A DNA stretch of 64,000 nucleotides from positions 1 through 64,000 of the forward strand of contig JAHEZJ010000003.1 of assembly GCA_023251135.1 (NCBI GenBank), in the 5' to 3' direction. The notes beneath the pieces are model-generated. The model worked only from the letters and a program-made list of their open reading frames with translations. It was not told where the DNA came from and did not search any database. The translations under genes and the position numbers were made by a program. This document shows positions 18,566 to 27,771 of this stretch, piece by piece. The DNA comes from Flavobacterium sp. Its GTDB lineage: Bacteria; Bacteroidota; Bacteroidia; Flavobacteriales; Flavobacteriaceae. Position 1 is the first letter of the stretch, and each line of letters begins with the position of its first letter.

Positions 18566-18653
18566 TGTCATTCCGAGGAACGAGGAATCTCCGATAGTAG
18601 CTCGACAAAGATTGAGCGTTTATTGTGGAGATTTCTCCTTCGTCGAAATGACA
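18566..18653. repeat. Palindromic repeat, chimeric arms
   Basis: The left arm, TGTCATTCCGAGGAACGAGG, resembles the units at 62.8-63.8 kb. The loop CTCGACAAAGATTG and the right arm, ending TTCGTCGAAATGACA, resemble the copies at 5930 and 14202. Pairing between the arms is therefore imperfect. Confidence 0.75.
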
Positions 18654-18663
18654 AGATTGCGCA

Positions 18664-18733
18664 AACAACAAACCATAAACAACAAACCATAAACAACAAA
18701 CCATAAACAACAAACCATAAACAACAAACCATA
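18664..18733. repeat. 14-bp tandem repeat, 5 perfect copies
   Basis: AACAACAAACCATA occurs five times without change, followed by the partial AACCATA, directly upstream of the DUF5107 gene (start 18754). Copy number may vary between cells by slippage. Confidence 0.9.
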
Positions 18734-18753
18734 AACCATAAATAGCCCTCCAC

Positions 18754-21700
18754 ATGAAAATTAAACCCTTTCTATCCGTTTTACTTTTTGGAAGCCTGTT
18801 TGTCCATGCACAAAATAAACCCACCATAAAAGAGTACAAAAAAGTATTCACCACCTACCCTTTTTCAGATCCTGATCCGATTCCGAAACCGGATACCAAA
18901 GTGTATCCGTATTTTCGTTTTGACGGTTTTACCAATAAACCGATACAAAAAGAATGGAAAGTAATCGAGCTCGAAAATGATTATATCAAACTCATGATTC
19001 TTCCTGAAATTGGCGGAAAAGTGTGGTCGGCTGTGGAGAAATCCACCGGGAAAGACTTTATTTACAACAATCATGTGATCAAATTCAGGGATATCGCCAT
19101 GCGCGGCCCCTGGACAAGCGGCGGTGTTGAGGGCAATTATGGCATCATCGGACACACGCCCAACTGTGCTACTCCTGTTGATTATGTCACCCTCACCCGT
19201 GCAGACGGAAGTGTAAGCTGTGTGATTGGGGTGTTAGATCTGCTCACGCGAACGTCATGGAAACTGGACATCAATTTGCCCAAAGACAAAGCCTATTTTA
19301 CCACAAATTCCTTCTGGTTCAATTCAACCGAAACCGAGCAGCCTTACTATACCTGGATGAATACCGGTATAAAAGCCTCTGAAAGTTTGCAGTTTATTTA
19401 CCCCGGACAAAGTTATATCGGACACAATGGCGAGCACAATTCGTGGCCCATTGACAAGGAAAATGGTAAAGACTTATCATACTATAAAAACAACGATTTT
19501 GGCGGTTACAAATCCTATCATGTCTTTGGTAAATACGACGATTTCTTTGGCGGTTATTACCACGACGAAGATTTTGGAATGGGCCGATATGGCAATCACG
19601 ATGACAAACCCGGCAAAAAAATATGGATTTGGGGACTGTCACAACAAGGAATGATCTGGGAAAAATTACTAACCGATACCGACGGTCAATATGTCGAAGT
19701 TCAAAGCGGAAGGCTCTTCAATCAGGCAAGTGAAGGCAGTAATTTAACTCCATTCAAACAACGCTCCTTCGCTCCTTATCAAACCGATTTGTGGACGGAA
19801 TACTGGTTTCCGGTAAAACAAATCAAAGGATTCGTAAAAGCCAATAATTATGGTGCCATAAACGTGAAAAACGAAAACGGCTGGTTGAAAATCTATTTTT
19901 CCCCGCTTCAAAAACTAGACGAAAAACTGGAAGTTTTTGACAATGGCAAAAAAATCTACTCAAAAGATATTTCCGTAAACACTTTGCAGTCCTTCAAAGA
20001 TTCGATTCAGATTGCAGTTGACGAAAATAAACTTCGACTGACACTTGGCGGTACTAAGCTGGTTTGGAATTCGACTCCGGAAGATGGTAATCTGAATCGT
20101 CCGTTAGAAACTCCAAAAGATTTCGATCACAACTCGGTATACGGATTGTACCTTCAGGGAAAAAATTACATTAGTTTTAAAGATTATGTAAAAGCGGAAG
20201 AAAAGCTAACCGCCTGCCTTCAAAAAGATCCCAATTATGCTCCTGCTCTGGCTGATTTGGCGATTTTACAAATTCGTAAATTTCAATACCGTGAAGCGGT
20301 GAATTCAGCCGCTAAAGCTTTAGCCATCGACACCTATCATCCCGCTGCCAATTATTATTACGGACTAGCCAACCTGCATTTAGGTAATACTACAGATGCC
20401 AAAGACGGTTTTGATCTTGCTGCGGCTAGTGTTGAATTCAGAAGTTCGGGCTATACCGCTTTAAGCAAAATATACTTTACCGAAAATGATTTTGCAAAAG
20501 CAACTGAATATGCCGAAAAAAGCCTACTGAACAATCAGGGTAATTTAGAAGCGATGCAGATACTCGCGGTCTTGTATCGTCTGCAAAACAAGAGAGACAA
20601 AGCAACCGAAATGCTGAATAAACTCAATACCGCAGATCCGCTCAACCATTTTGTTGGTTTTGAAAAATACCTCGGGGAGTCTTCTGATGCTTCCAAAAAG
20701 CAGTTTATGGCTTTAATTCAAAACGAAATGCCACAGCAAACCTATCTTGAATTGGGAATCTGGTACGAACAAATTGGCCGCAGAGAAGAAGCTCTAAAAG
20801 TACTTTCGCTTGCCGTTCCAAATGCTGAAATGGAGTACTGGAAGGCTTATTTGGAAAACAAAGCGGTTGATTTAAGCAAACTCCAACCCGACAATAGCTT
20901 CCCTTTCCGTGGAGAAACAGCCGAAATTCTGGAAAAACTCATCAAAACCAACCCTCAGTGGCAGTTGAAATACCATTTGGCGTTAATCGAATGGAATCGC
21001 GATAATAATTCAAAAGCTAAAGAGCTGTTTACACAATGTGCCAACCTGCCTGCTGATCCGGCTTTTTATGGAGCCAAAGCTTCGCTGTTTAAAAATGACA
21101 ATCAACTAGTTCTATCCAGTCTTCAGCAAGCCATCAAACTGGATCAACAGAGCTGGAGATATCCTAAGCTTTTAACCGAATATTACATTGCTCAAAAACA
21201 ATTTGATAAAGCCCTGGCCACCGCAGCACCTTTCTATAAAAAACATCCTAGTAATTATGTGATGGGAATGTTGTATGCCAAAACGCTGCTGCTGAACAAA
21301 AAGTACACTGCTGCCGATGCATTCTTAACCCAACTCGAAATCCTTCCGTTTGAGGGCGCTACAGCAGGACGACAGCTGTATCATGAGGCAAAACTGATGC
21401 AGGCTTTGGCTGAAATGAAAAATAAACAATTCAAAAAAGCATTACAATTTATTTCGGACGCCAAATTATGGCCGGAAAATTTAGGAGTGGGAAAACCCTA
21501 TGACGAAGATATTGATGAAAGACTCGAAAACTGGCTGAATTATCAATGTTATACCCATCTGGGTGATCCTGAAAAAGCACAAACGGCTTTGCAAAAAATT
21601 ACGGCATTTACCCCAAAGATTGACAATACGGTTATGAATTTTCTACCAGCCAATCAATTGATTTCCGCTTGGGCAATCGAGAAAACTTCTTCCCCACAAA

Positions 21701-21849
21701 AAGCACAGGACTGGCTGCAAAAACAGGCCCAATCCTATCCTGACAATAAAATTGTGCAGTGGTCTCTTGAAACGTACACTAAAAAACAATCCAATATATT
21801 AACCGAAGATGATAAAGATGGCGAAGTCCGAATTATAGAGAAACTTTAA
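18754..21849 (+). CDS. Secreted DUF5107 and TPR-repeat protein
   Basis: The 1031-residue protein has a signal peptide (LFVHAQ, about 1-20). Residues about 40-330 match the DUF5107 type (LENDYIKLMILPEIGGKVWS, then VEGNYGIIGHTPNCATPVDY), a beta-sandwich related to sugar mutarotase-like folds. From about residue 460 to the end there are many TPR-like helix pairs, for example AEEKLTACLQKDPNYAPALA. The family is common in glycan-utilisation loci of Bacteroidota but has no settled activity that I know. A role in binding or modifying sugars, with TPRs as a protein-contact surface, is inferred. It is the last clear PUL 1 gene. Confidence 0.75.
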   Translation: MKIKPFLSVLLFGSLFVHAQNKPTIKEYKKVFTTYPFSDPDPIPKPDTKVYPYFRFDGFTNKPIQKEWKVIELENDYIKLMILPEIGGKVWSAVEKSTGKDFIYNNHVIKFRDIAMRGPWTSGGVEGNYGIIGHTPNCATPVDYVTLTRADGSVSCVIGVLDLLTRTSWKLDINLPKDKAYFTTNSFWFNSTETEQPYYTWMNTGIKASESLQFIYPGQSYIGHNGEHNSWPIDKENGKDLSYYKNNDFGGYKSYHVFGKYDDFFGGYYHDEDFGMGRYGNHDDKPGKKIWIWGLSQQGMIWEKLLTDTDGQYVEVQSGRLFNQASEGSNLTPFKQRSFAPYQTDLWTEYWFPVKQIKGFVKANNYGAINVKNENGWLKIYFSPLQKLDEKLEVFDNGKKIYSKDISVNTLQSFKDSIQIAVDENKLRLTLGGTKLVWNSTPEDGNLNRPLETPKDFDHNSVYGLYLQGKNYISFKDYVKAEEKLTACLQKDPNYAPALADLAILQIRKFQYREAVNSAAKALAIDTYHPAANYYYGLANLHLGNTTDAKDGFDLAAASVEFRSSGYTALSKIYFTENDFAKATEYAEKSLLNNQGNLEAMQILAVLYRLQNKRDKATEMLNKLNTADPLNHFVGFEKYLGESSDASKKQFMALIQNEMPQQTYLELGIWYEQIGRREEALKVLSLAVPNAEMEYWKAYLENKAVDLSKLQPDNSFPFRGETAEILEKLIKTNPQWQLKYHLALIEWNRDNNSKAKELFTQCANLPADPAFYGAKASLFKNDNQLVLSSLQQAIKLDQQSWRYPKLLTEYYIAQKQFDKALATAAPFYKKHPSNYVMGMLYAKTLLLNKKYTAADAFLTQLEILPFEGATAGRQLYHEAKLMQALAEMKNKQFKKALQFISDAKLWPENLGVGKPYDEDIDERLENWLNYQCYTHLGDPEKAQTALQKITAFTPKIDNTVMNFLPANQLISAWAIEKTSSPQKAQDWLQKQAQSYPDNKIVQWSLETYTKKQSNILTEDDKDGEVRIIEKL

Positions 21850-21977
21850 AATACTTTCGGGAAAATTGTATTTTCGAAATAAAAATACGAGTTTTATAGC
21901 AACTGAAATGTCAATTTAAAACGTCATCAACTCCATTTCAGGTTTAAAACAATAATTAGGACTATCCGTGACTAATA

Positions 21978-22086
21978 CCAAGATGGTAAAATTAGCCACA
22001 GATTAGAAAGATTTCCACAGATTGCTTTAATAATTGCGTATAAAATCTGTGTGAATCTTCAAAATCAGTGGCAAAAAAAATCTTGG
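21978..22086. repeat. Imperfect inverted repeat of CACAGATT type
   Basis: CCAAGAT at 21978 pairs with ATCTTGG at 22080, GCCACAGATT at 21995 pairs loosely with AATCAGTGGC at 22063, and AAAATCTGTGTGAATCTT lies between. It resembles the CACAGATT/CTGTG repeats at 6149-6627 and 37.6-37.8 kb. It fills most of the gap before the M1 peptidase gene. Confidence 0.6.
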
Positions 22087-22147
22087 CACACATTAAGAAC
22101 GATCATAAACAGTAATCAATCAAAATAATCATTCTAAAAACCAAACA

Positions 22148-24328
22148 ATGAACAAACACTTTTTAAAGTATTCTCTTTTCAGTCTTTTCCTTGTGGCAGG
22201 TCAAAATGTGATGGCCCAAAATAGCGATCAGACTAAAAACCCGTTATCCCTTTATCAGGTCACCCCTTTAAAAGTAAATGACCTTGTACATACCAAACTC
22301 GACGTATCCTTTGATTATGGGAAACGTTATCTCTATGGAAAAGCATGGCTTACTTTAAAGCCTCACTTTTATGAAACCGATTCGCTTAGACTAGATGCCA
22401 AAGGAATGGATTTTAAAGCAATTGCTGTTGTTGATGGTAAAAAGACAATTCCGTTAAAGTATACTTACGACAACGAACAGCTTCTTATAACCTTAAACAG
22501 AAAATATAAAAGCACCGAAAAATACACCGTTTTTATCGATTATACGGCAAAACCAGATGAGTTAAAAGTCAAAGGAAGTGCCGCAATTACCGATGCAAAA
22601 GGATTGTATTTTATAAACCCTGACGGAAAAGACAACAAACCAATTCAGATCTGGACACAGGGCGAAACGGAAGCCTCATCGGCATGGTTTCCAACGATTG
22701 ATAAACCCAATCAGAAAACAACTTCTGAAATTGCCATGACCATTGACGCCAAATACACTTCGCTCTCCAACGGAAAACTAATCGCTCAAAAAGACAATAA
22801 AAATGGTACCCGCACCGATACCTGGAAAATGGAATTACCACATTCTCCTTACTTGTTTATGATGGCTGTAGGCGATTTTAAAATCTACAAAGATTCTTAT
22901 AACGGAAATGAGGTAAGTTATTACCTGGAGCCGAAATATGCACCATACGCCAAACAGATTTTTGGAAAAACTCCGGACATGATGAAGTTTTACGGCAAAA
23001 TGTTAGGCGTTGAATATCCTTGGGGGAAATATGCTCAGGTTGTGGCCAGAGATTATGTTTCGGGAGCCATGGAAAACACTTCGGCTACACTGCACGGTGA
23101 ACACGTACAAAAAACCGAAAGAGAATTGTTAGACGATAATCAGGAAAGTACCATTGCCCACGAACTTTTTCACCAATGGTTTGGAGATTATGTTACCGCC
23201 GAATCCTGGTCGAACTTAACGATGAACGAATCTTTTGCCACTTTTGGTGAAGTACTTTGGCACGGACACGATGAAGGACAGGACGCCGAAGACCGCTCTC
23301 GTTATGAAAAATTACAAAACTGTCTGCGTTCTTCAAAAGACGGAGTTAGTCCGCCATTGGCACGTTTTCATTATGGAAATAAAGAAGACATGTTCGACAA
23401 TATCAGCTACTCCAAAGGTTCGATCATCTTGTATGCTTTAAAAAATCAAATGGGTGATGCTGCGTTTTTCAAATCTTTAAACCAGTACCTGACCACGAAT
23501 GCTTTCAAAACGGGAGAAACTCATCAATTACGTCTGGCAATGGAAGAAGTAACCGGAAAAGACTGGAGTCCGTATTTTAACCAATGGTATTATCAGGGAG
23601 GGAATCCGATTCTGAATATCGAGTACGGTTATGCCGACGGAAAAGCTACAATTGCTGTAAAACAAGTTCAGGAAAGCGCTGTACAAACTTTTACCCTTCC
23701 GCTAAAAGTAGATTTTTATGTAAATGGAACGAAAGTCAGAAAAGATATTTTAATTGAAAAAAGAGAACAAAATTTCAGTTTTGACCTTGCTTCAAAACCT
23801 GATTTTATTGATCTGGATCCTGACAAAATTCTGGTAGGTAAAGTAATTGACAATAAAAAGATATCCGATTACCAATATCAGTACAAAAATGTCCCTACTT
23901 TCTATAACAGAATTGAAGCGATAAAATTTGCCGCAAAAGACAAAAGTCACGAAGCACAACTAATTCTTTTAGCAGGACTTCAAGATCAGCAGGAAGACTT
24001 AAGAACGCTTAGCATCAGAGGGATTGATCTGGGAGACAGTCAAATAAAAGAAGCTGCTCTTAAAGCCCTACTGAACATTGCTCAAAACGATAAAAAGACA
24101 TATGCCAGAGCTACAGCGCTTATAAAACTTGCGGGAACCGGAGATGCAACATACAAGAGTTTAATGATTGAAAGCGCTAAAAATCAGTCTTACAATGTGG
24201 CTGCTGCCGGAATCTCTGGTTTGTCGAAGTTTGCTCCGGACGAAGCAGATAAAACCTTAGCAGCTTTAGACGAAGACACTAAAAATCATATCACGCCATT
24301 GCTTAAAAGATTCAACAATCAAAAATAA
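22148..24328 (+). CDS. M1-family zinc aminopeptidase
   Basis: The 726-residue protein has a signal peptide (GQNVMAQ). The M1 signatures are clear: GAMEN at 306-310 and the zinc site HELFH (H338, E339, H342) with third ligand E361 in NLTMNESFATF. It removes N-terminal amino acids from peptides, probably in the periplasm. After the catalytic and beta domains, the last 130 residues form HEAT-like helices (QLILLAGLQDQQEDLRTLS). It has its own 298-bp upstream gap and a terminator behind it, so it is probably not part of PUL 1. Confidence 0.93.
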   Translation: MNKHFLKYSLFSLFLVAGQNVMAQNSDQTKNPLSLYQVTPLKVNDLVHTKLDVSFDYGKRYLYGKAWLTLKPHFYETDSLRLDAKGMDFKAIAVVDGKKTIPLKYTYDNEQLLITLNRKYKSTEKYTVFIDYTAKPDELKVKGSAAITDAKGLYFINPDGKDNKPIQIWTQGETEASSAWFPTIDKPNQKTTSEIAMTIDAKYTSLSNGKLIAQKDNKNGTRTDTWKMELPHSPYLFMMAVGDFKIYKDSYNGNEVSYYLEPKYAPYAKQIFGKTPDMMKFYGKMLGVEYPWGKYAQVVARDYVSGAMENTSATLHGEHVQKTERELLDDNQESTIAHELFHQWFGDYVTAESWSNLTMNESFATFGEVLWHGHDEGQDAEDRSRYEKLQNCLRSSKDGVSPPLARFHYGNKEDMFDNISYSKGSIILYALKNQMGDAAFFKSLNQYLTTNAFKTGETHQLRLAMEEVTGKDWSPYFNQWYYQGGNPILNIEYGYADGKATIAVKQVQESAVQTFTLPLKVDFYVNGTKVRKDILIEKREQNFSFDLASKPDFIDLDPDKILVGKVIDNKKISDYQYQYKNVPTFYNRIEAIKFAAKDKSHEAQLILLAGLQDQQEDLRTLSIRGIDLGDSQIKEAALKALLNIAQNDKKTYARATALIKLAGTGDATYKSLMIESAKNQSYNVAAAGISGLSKFAPDEADKTLAALDEDTKNHITPLLKRFNNQK

Positions 24329-24418
24329 ACAGCTGGCTGGATTTTAATACCAGTGTTATTTAAAAATAACAAAGGAACAAGGTTTTATAATTAGTACTTA
24401 AAAATTTTTGTTTCCAAT

Positions 24419-24451
24419 AGCCTCTCTGATCTAATTAGAGAGGCTTTTTTA
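24419..24451 (+). terminator. Rho-independent terminator after M1 peptidase
   Basis: AGCCTCTCT (24419-24427) pairs with AGAGAGGCT (24437-24445), followed by a run of T. The stem is almost the same as the one after the second susD (32743-32771). Nothing else is recognised in 24329-24597. Confidence 0.85.
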
Positions 24452-24597
24452 TTACCAAAATCAGAAATGATATATTGTCCAGAACTTTTAGAATCAAACA
24501 CTTTTTAGTGAAGCGTGTAATTTCTAAAAATGCTCTTGCCCACACAGAACTACAACAGCAAAATATTCCCATACCATTGCAAAGGAAATTGATTTGA

Positions 24598-26253
24598 CTA
24601 ATTTTTAATTAATTCTATTGCTTTAAGAAGAACTTCGTCTTCCCCTGCCTGAATTCCTTTCATCGTAGGTTTTACTTCTACATCTAGCCTTACCCCTCTT
24701 CTTTGTGTTTCTGAGCCGTTTGGATAAAAAACACCAGTTCCTGTCAGCATTGATCTTTCCTTTAAAAAAGAAATATAAGAAGCATTTCCATCGGCTCCGG
24801 CTGTCTGACTTCCCACTGTAGTTACATGATCACCAGTTTGCAAGATCATCGTACTAAACTCTGCCATACTTTGTGTGTTTTCGTCAACTAATAAAACAGC
24901 TTTACCTTTAAAGTACTTTTTCATCGGGGAAATCTCTCCCATTTTTTGGTATTGAAATCTACCCGGATACGAAAAATCAGGTTTCATAATAGTAGCAAAC
25001 TCTTTATTTTCTTTTACAAGTCTTCCCGCCAAAACATAAGGGAGAAAATTGGGATAATTGCGTATATCAATAATTAATCCTTTCAAATTTTGGAATTGCT
25101 CCATCATTTGATCAACATCCTTTATCTCCAAATGGGCCATATTGATATATCCGATGTTATCCTCCACAACTTTATATTTTACTTTTTCTATTTCCTTATT
25201 ATAAATCGAGTCATAAGGATATCTTGATATGCTTTTATGAAGTCTATTCAAATTTCGGGACAATACTATAGCAACAGTCTTTTCTGTACCGTTTGCCAAA
25301 TACATATAAGTAGGTCTTAATTTACCATTGATATTAGAGCCGCTTAGATATTTTAATTTATTATCAATGATTGCAGAAACATCTTCTCCATTTACTTTTT
25401 CAATAATATCACCTACTTTTAAATCATTCACTTTCGCCAGAGAATCATTAGGGAGATTTGTTATTATGGCTTTTCCTTCAACTATCTTTATCTCAGCCGG
25501 GAAAAAAAATGGGCCAAAGAAATTTACTGTACTGTGAGTTTTGAAAACGGCGTGTCCATCATCTGTTTTTACCGCCGTTTCCAACATCGCCAGATGATAT
25601 TCCTGCTCATTTTTTGCTGAAACAAATTTACCCGTCATTTCTAATAATACATCATCCCAATTTTGATCTGTTTGATATTTGTACGGGAAAAAATATTCTA
25701 CTGTGTTCCAGAATCTGGAAAGGCTCAAAATTCTCATCGCACTATCAGGATATGATTCCTTCTGATACTCAATTTCATTAATCATCAAAACATTACCAGT
25801 CCTGTCCTTCTTCACATAAAAAGGTTTTCCCTGATATCGGTTGTCTCTAATCCATTTTAATTTTTCTGTAACGGCCATACCAAAATAGGTCTCATCCTCA
25901 AGCCATAGCAAATCCATATTTTTAGTAAAATAGGCTGATTCGTCTTTCACTTTGGGGATATTCTTTTTTTTCACCTCACCCAGCCCCTTAATCCAGTTCA
26001 GATAAACAGCCGCTATTTCTTCTTTATTCTTAGCCTTTTGTATCAAAGGCAATTGCGTCAAAAATTGTTCGTCCCAATTGTACTTTCCACTTGCTACATT
26101 TGGGTGATAATACTTTAAAAAGCCCCAGACTTTAATAAAAACAGCTTCGTTTTTAAGGGGTGTCAAACCTGATTCCTTTTTTAAATTTTGACCAGATAAA
26201 TTACTTAAACTCAAAAAGCAACAAATGATAATAATTCTTTTATACATATTCAT
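24598..26253 (-). CDS. S41-family peptidase with PDZ domain
   Basis: The 551-residue exported protein has a signal peptide (FLSLSNLSGQ). A PDZ-like region is seen at about residues 270-305 (LKVGDIIEKVNGEDVSAI) and the S41 (tail-specific/CTP) catalytic fold follows, with the nucleophile serine in TQSMAEF (S462) and the conserved TAGADGNASYISF after it. Such enzymes cut peptides at C-terminal or unstructured sites. It stands alone, transcribed towards the M1 gene. No link to glycan use is visible. Confidence 0.9.
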   Translation of the reverse strand: MNMYKRIIIICCFLSLSNLSGQNLKKESGLTPLKNEAVFIKVWGFLKYYHPNVASGKYNWDEQFLTQLPLIQKAKNKEEIAAVYLNWIKGLGEVKKKNIPKVKDESAYFTKNMDLLWLEDETYFGMAVTEKLKWIRDNRYQGKPFYVKKDRTGNVLMINEIEYQKESYPDSAMRILSLSRFWNTVEYFFPYKYQTDQNWDDVLLEMTGKFVSAKNEQEYHLAMLETAVKTDDGHAVFKTHSTVNFFGPFFFPAEIKIVEGKAIITNLPNDSLAKVNDLKVGDIIEKVNGEDVSAIIDNKLKYLSGSNINGKLRPTYMYLANGTEKTVAIVLSRNLNRLHKSISRYPYDSIYNKEIEKVKYKVVEDNIGYINMAHLEIKDVDQMMEQFQNLKGLIIDIRNYPNFLPYVLAGRLVKENKEFATIMKPDFSYPGRFQYQKMGEISPMKKYFKGKAVLLVDENTQSMAEFSTMILQTGDHVTTVGSQTAGADGNASYISFLKERSMLTGTGVFYPNGSETQRRGVRLDVEVKPTMKGIQAGEDEVLLKAIELIKN

Positions 26254-26626
26254 TTTTAATAAGATTCAGGGTTTTATATCCTGAAAACAGGTTAAAATTT
26301 TTTCCTCTTAAATAAAACAACTAAGCCTAATGATTGATTTTCAACAAAACCGCCAACATCCTATTTGTTTATTTAATCTTGTCAGTACCTCCTTATCAAG
26401 ATCAATTATCAGGTTCTTCCAAAAAAGTAATTTTACTTCTTCGAAGTTTGGACTGTTTTATTAAAGCTTGATAAACGATATTCCTTTACTAAATCACGTG
26501 CACTTGATTTTAAATTCATATCACTAAAAGGTTTCATAAACTTAAGGCAATTTCAGAGCCCTTCTTATGCATATCTATGCAAATCTTATACGATTTATGT
26601 TAATTTACTGTTATTATTTACAACTT
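26254..26626. other. Intergenic stretch with a possible gene remnant
   Basis: No intact gene is seen. On the minus strand a 34-codon frame (26537 to 26433, MKPFSDMNLKSSARDLVKEY at its start) is followed in another frame by a protein-like stretch ending at 26341 that includes NFEEVKLLFWKNLIIDLDKE. The pair could be a frameshifted remnant of a small gene, or chance. The rest is AT-rich. Confidence 0.25.
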
Positions 26627-26687
26627 TGTGTTCGAACACATTTTTTATGTATTTCCTTGCAAAACAAAAAACACATCAGTATTTTCG
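26627..26687 (+). promoter_or_regulatory. Single operator and promoter of the XRE gene
   Basis: TGTGTTCGAACACA (26627-26640) is a perfect palindrome of the same type as the paired operators. It is followed after 16 bp by a -33 TTG (26657-26659), a 20-bp spacer and a -7 element TATTTTCG (26680-26687), the same spacings as before the two susC genes. Only one palindrome is present here. Confidence 0.75.
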
Positions 26688-26750
26688 TTATTACTTTACT
26701 TTAAAATACATCCTTTCGTTAAAATCATCAAAACAAATTTGTTCTCTAAA

Positions 26751-27092
26751 ATGTCATCTTATCCAATGAAAAAAAAATTACTGCAAGCAAGATTAAACAA
26801 AGGATTATCACAAGAAGAACTGGCAGACTTAATAGGAATATCCCAGTCTAATTATTCTCGACGAGAAAAGGGGCTCAAAAAGATATCCAATATCGAGTGG
26901 GTTAAAATTGCAAAATGTCTGGATGTAGCAAAAGAAGAGATCTATGAATCTGATAATCTTAATACGATTGAGACAAACGATTCATTGAAAGCGGAATCGT
27001 TCGTAATTCCAAAATTTATCATCGAACATATAGAAATGCTGACAGAAAAAAATAAACAGCTTGAAGAAAAATTAAAAAAATATGAGCTTTGA
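26751..27092 (+). CDS. Small XRE-type helix-turn-helix regulator
   Basis: From ATG 26751 the protein has 113 residues. An XRE/Cro HTH spans about 8-60 (LLQARLNKGLSQEELADLIG, then ISQSNYSRREKG), and the C-terminus is a predicted coiled coil (ENEIEHIEMLTEKNKQLEEK-like, ending KLKKYEL). An upstream extension of the frame to 26628 would run through the promoter and operator and is rejected; a second ATG at 26766 is also possible. Its promoter carries the same palindrome as the PULs, so it probably answers to the same LacI-family regulator. Its own target is unknown; it may tune PUL 2, whose susC begins 830 bp downstream. Confidence 0.8.
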   Translation: MSSYPMKKKLLQARLNKGLSQEELADLIGISQSNYSRREKGLKKISNIEWVKIAKCLDVAKEEIYESDNLNTIETNDSLKAESFVIPKFIIEHIEMLTEKNKQLEEKLKKYEL

Positions 27093-27687
27093 ATTCCTTT
27101 AGCGCAAAAAAAAATCTATCAATAAATCCCCCTTTATTTAGCCTTAGCTTGATCTTTTATCGAATGGCACTCTAGTAACGAGTTTGTCAATGATATGATA
27201 TACTTTTTTTTCTGCTTTAATTCAATCACAAATCATTTGACAAAAAAGGTATAAAAGCATCCCCTCTACGCTCCAAATCGAATTCATTTTTCTTCCTGTT
27301 TTTCGAAATTGTGACTTCGAAAAAATTAGCCTTTCAATTTCTAAAATCACATTCAAAATCGCTTCTTTATCCGGCTCTTTTTTATCCGTAAACTAAAGGC
27401 CGTTTTTTACCCAAAAAACACAACTGCTCTCCGCAGAAATTAATCCTCAAAAGACAAAATCCCCCCAGGAACGCCCGTACAGAATAACAGTAGAAAACTT
27501 ACTTTATTAGCAACATAAAGGGGTAGTGATTACGAAATTCACAAAATTAAACACAACTCTTTTTAATAACTTAAAAATAGAATATTTACATTTTGACAAT
27601 ATAAATATCGAACTATTCTTTTTTGGTCATTTTATTTTAACAAAACGCTACTTTTTTAGTGTAAAAAAAACGTTTTACGCAATTTTA
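27093..27687. other. Long intergenic stretch without recognised gene
   Basis: No convincing coding frame, RNA or terminator is seen. The stretch is AT-rich with low-complexity T and A runs. A 77-codon frame over 27526-27759 runs through the operator and promoter and has a non-protein-like composition, so it is not accepted. Confidence 0.5.
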
Positions 27688-27771
27688 TGTGCTCGAGAAC
27701 ACAAATTTTGTGTGTTCGAGCACATTTTTTGTGTTTTTTCTTGGTTAATAAAAATATAATCGATAGTTTCG
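27688..27771 (+). promoter_or_regulatory. Operator pair and promoter of PUL 2
   Basis: TGTGCTCGAGAACA (27688-27701) and TGTGTTCGAGCACA (27711-27724) are identical to the PUL 1 pair and also have centres 23 bp apart. They precede a -33 TTG (27741-27743), a 20-bp spacer and a -7 element TAGTTTCG (27764-27771). The leader to susC would be about 150 nt. Confidence 0.85.

Noticed and set aside
18664..18733. CRISPR array
   Set aside because: The 14-bp copies are directly adjacent with no spacers.
18561..18854. Minus-strand frames over the 14-bp repeat
   Set aside because: The product repeats WFVVYGLLF from the tandem repeat and overlaps the DUF5107 gene start.
26628..26750. N-terminal extension of the XRE protein
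   Set aside because: It would be translated from the operator and promoter itself; the ATG at 26751 lies downstream of the -7 box and just before the HTH.
27526..27759. 77-codon plus-strand reading frame
   Set aside because: It runs through the PUL 2 operators and promoter, is full of Phe/Ile/Leu from AT-rich DNA, and has no family resemblance.
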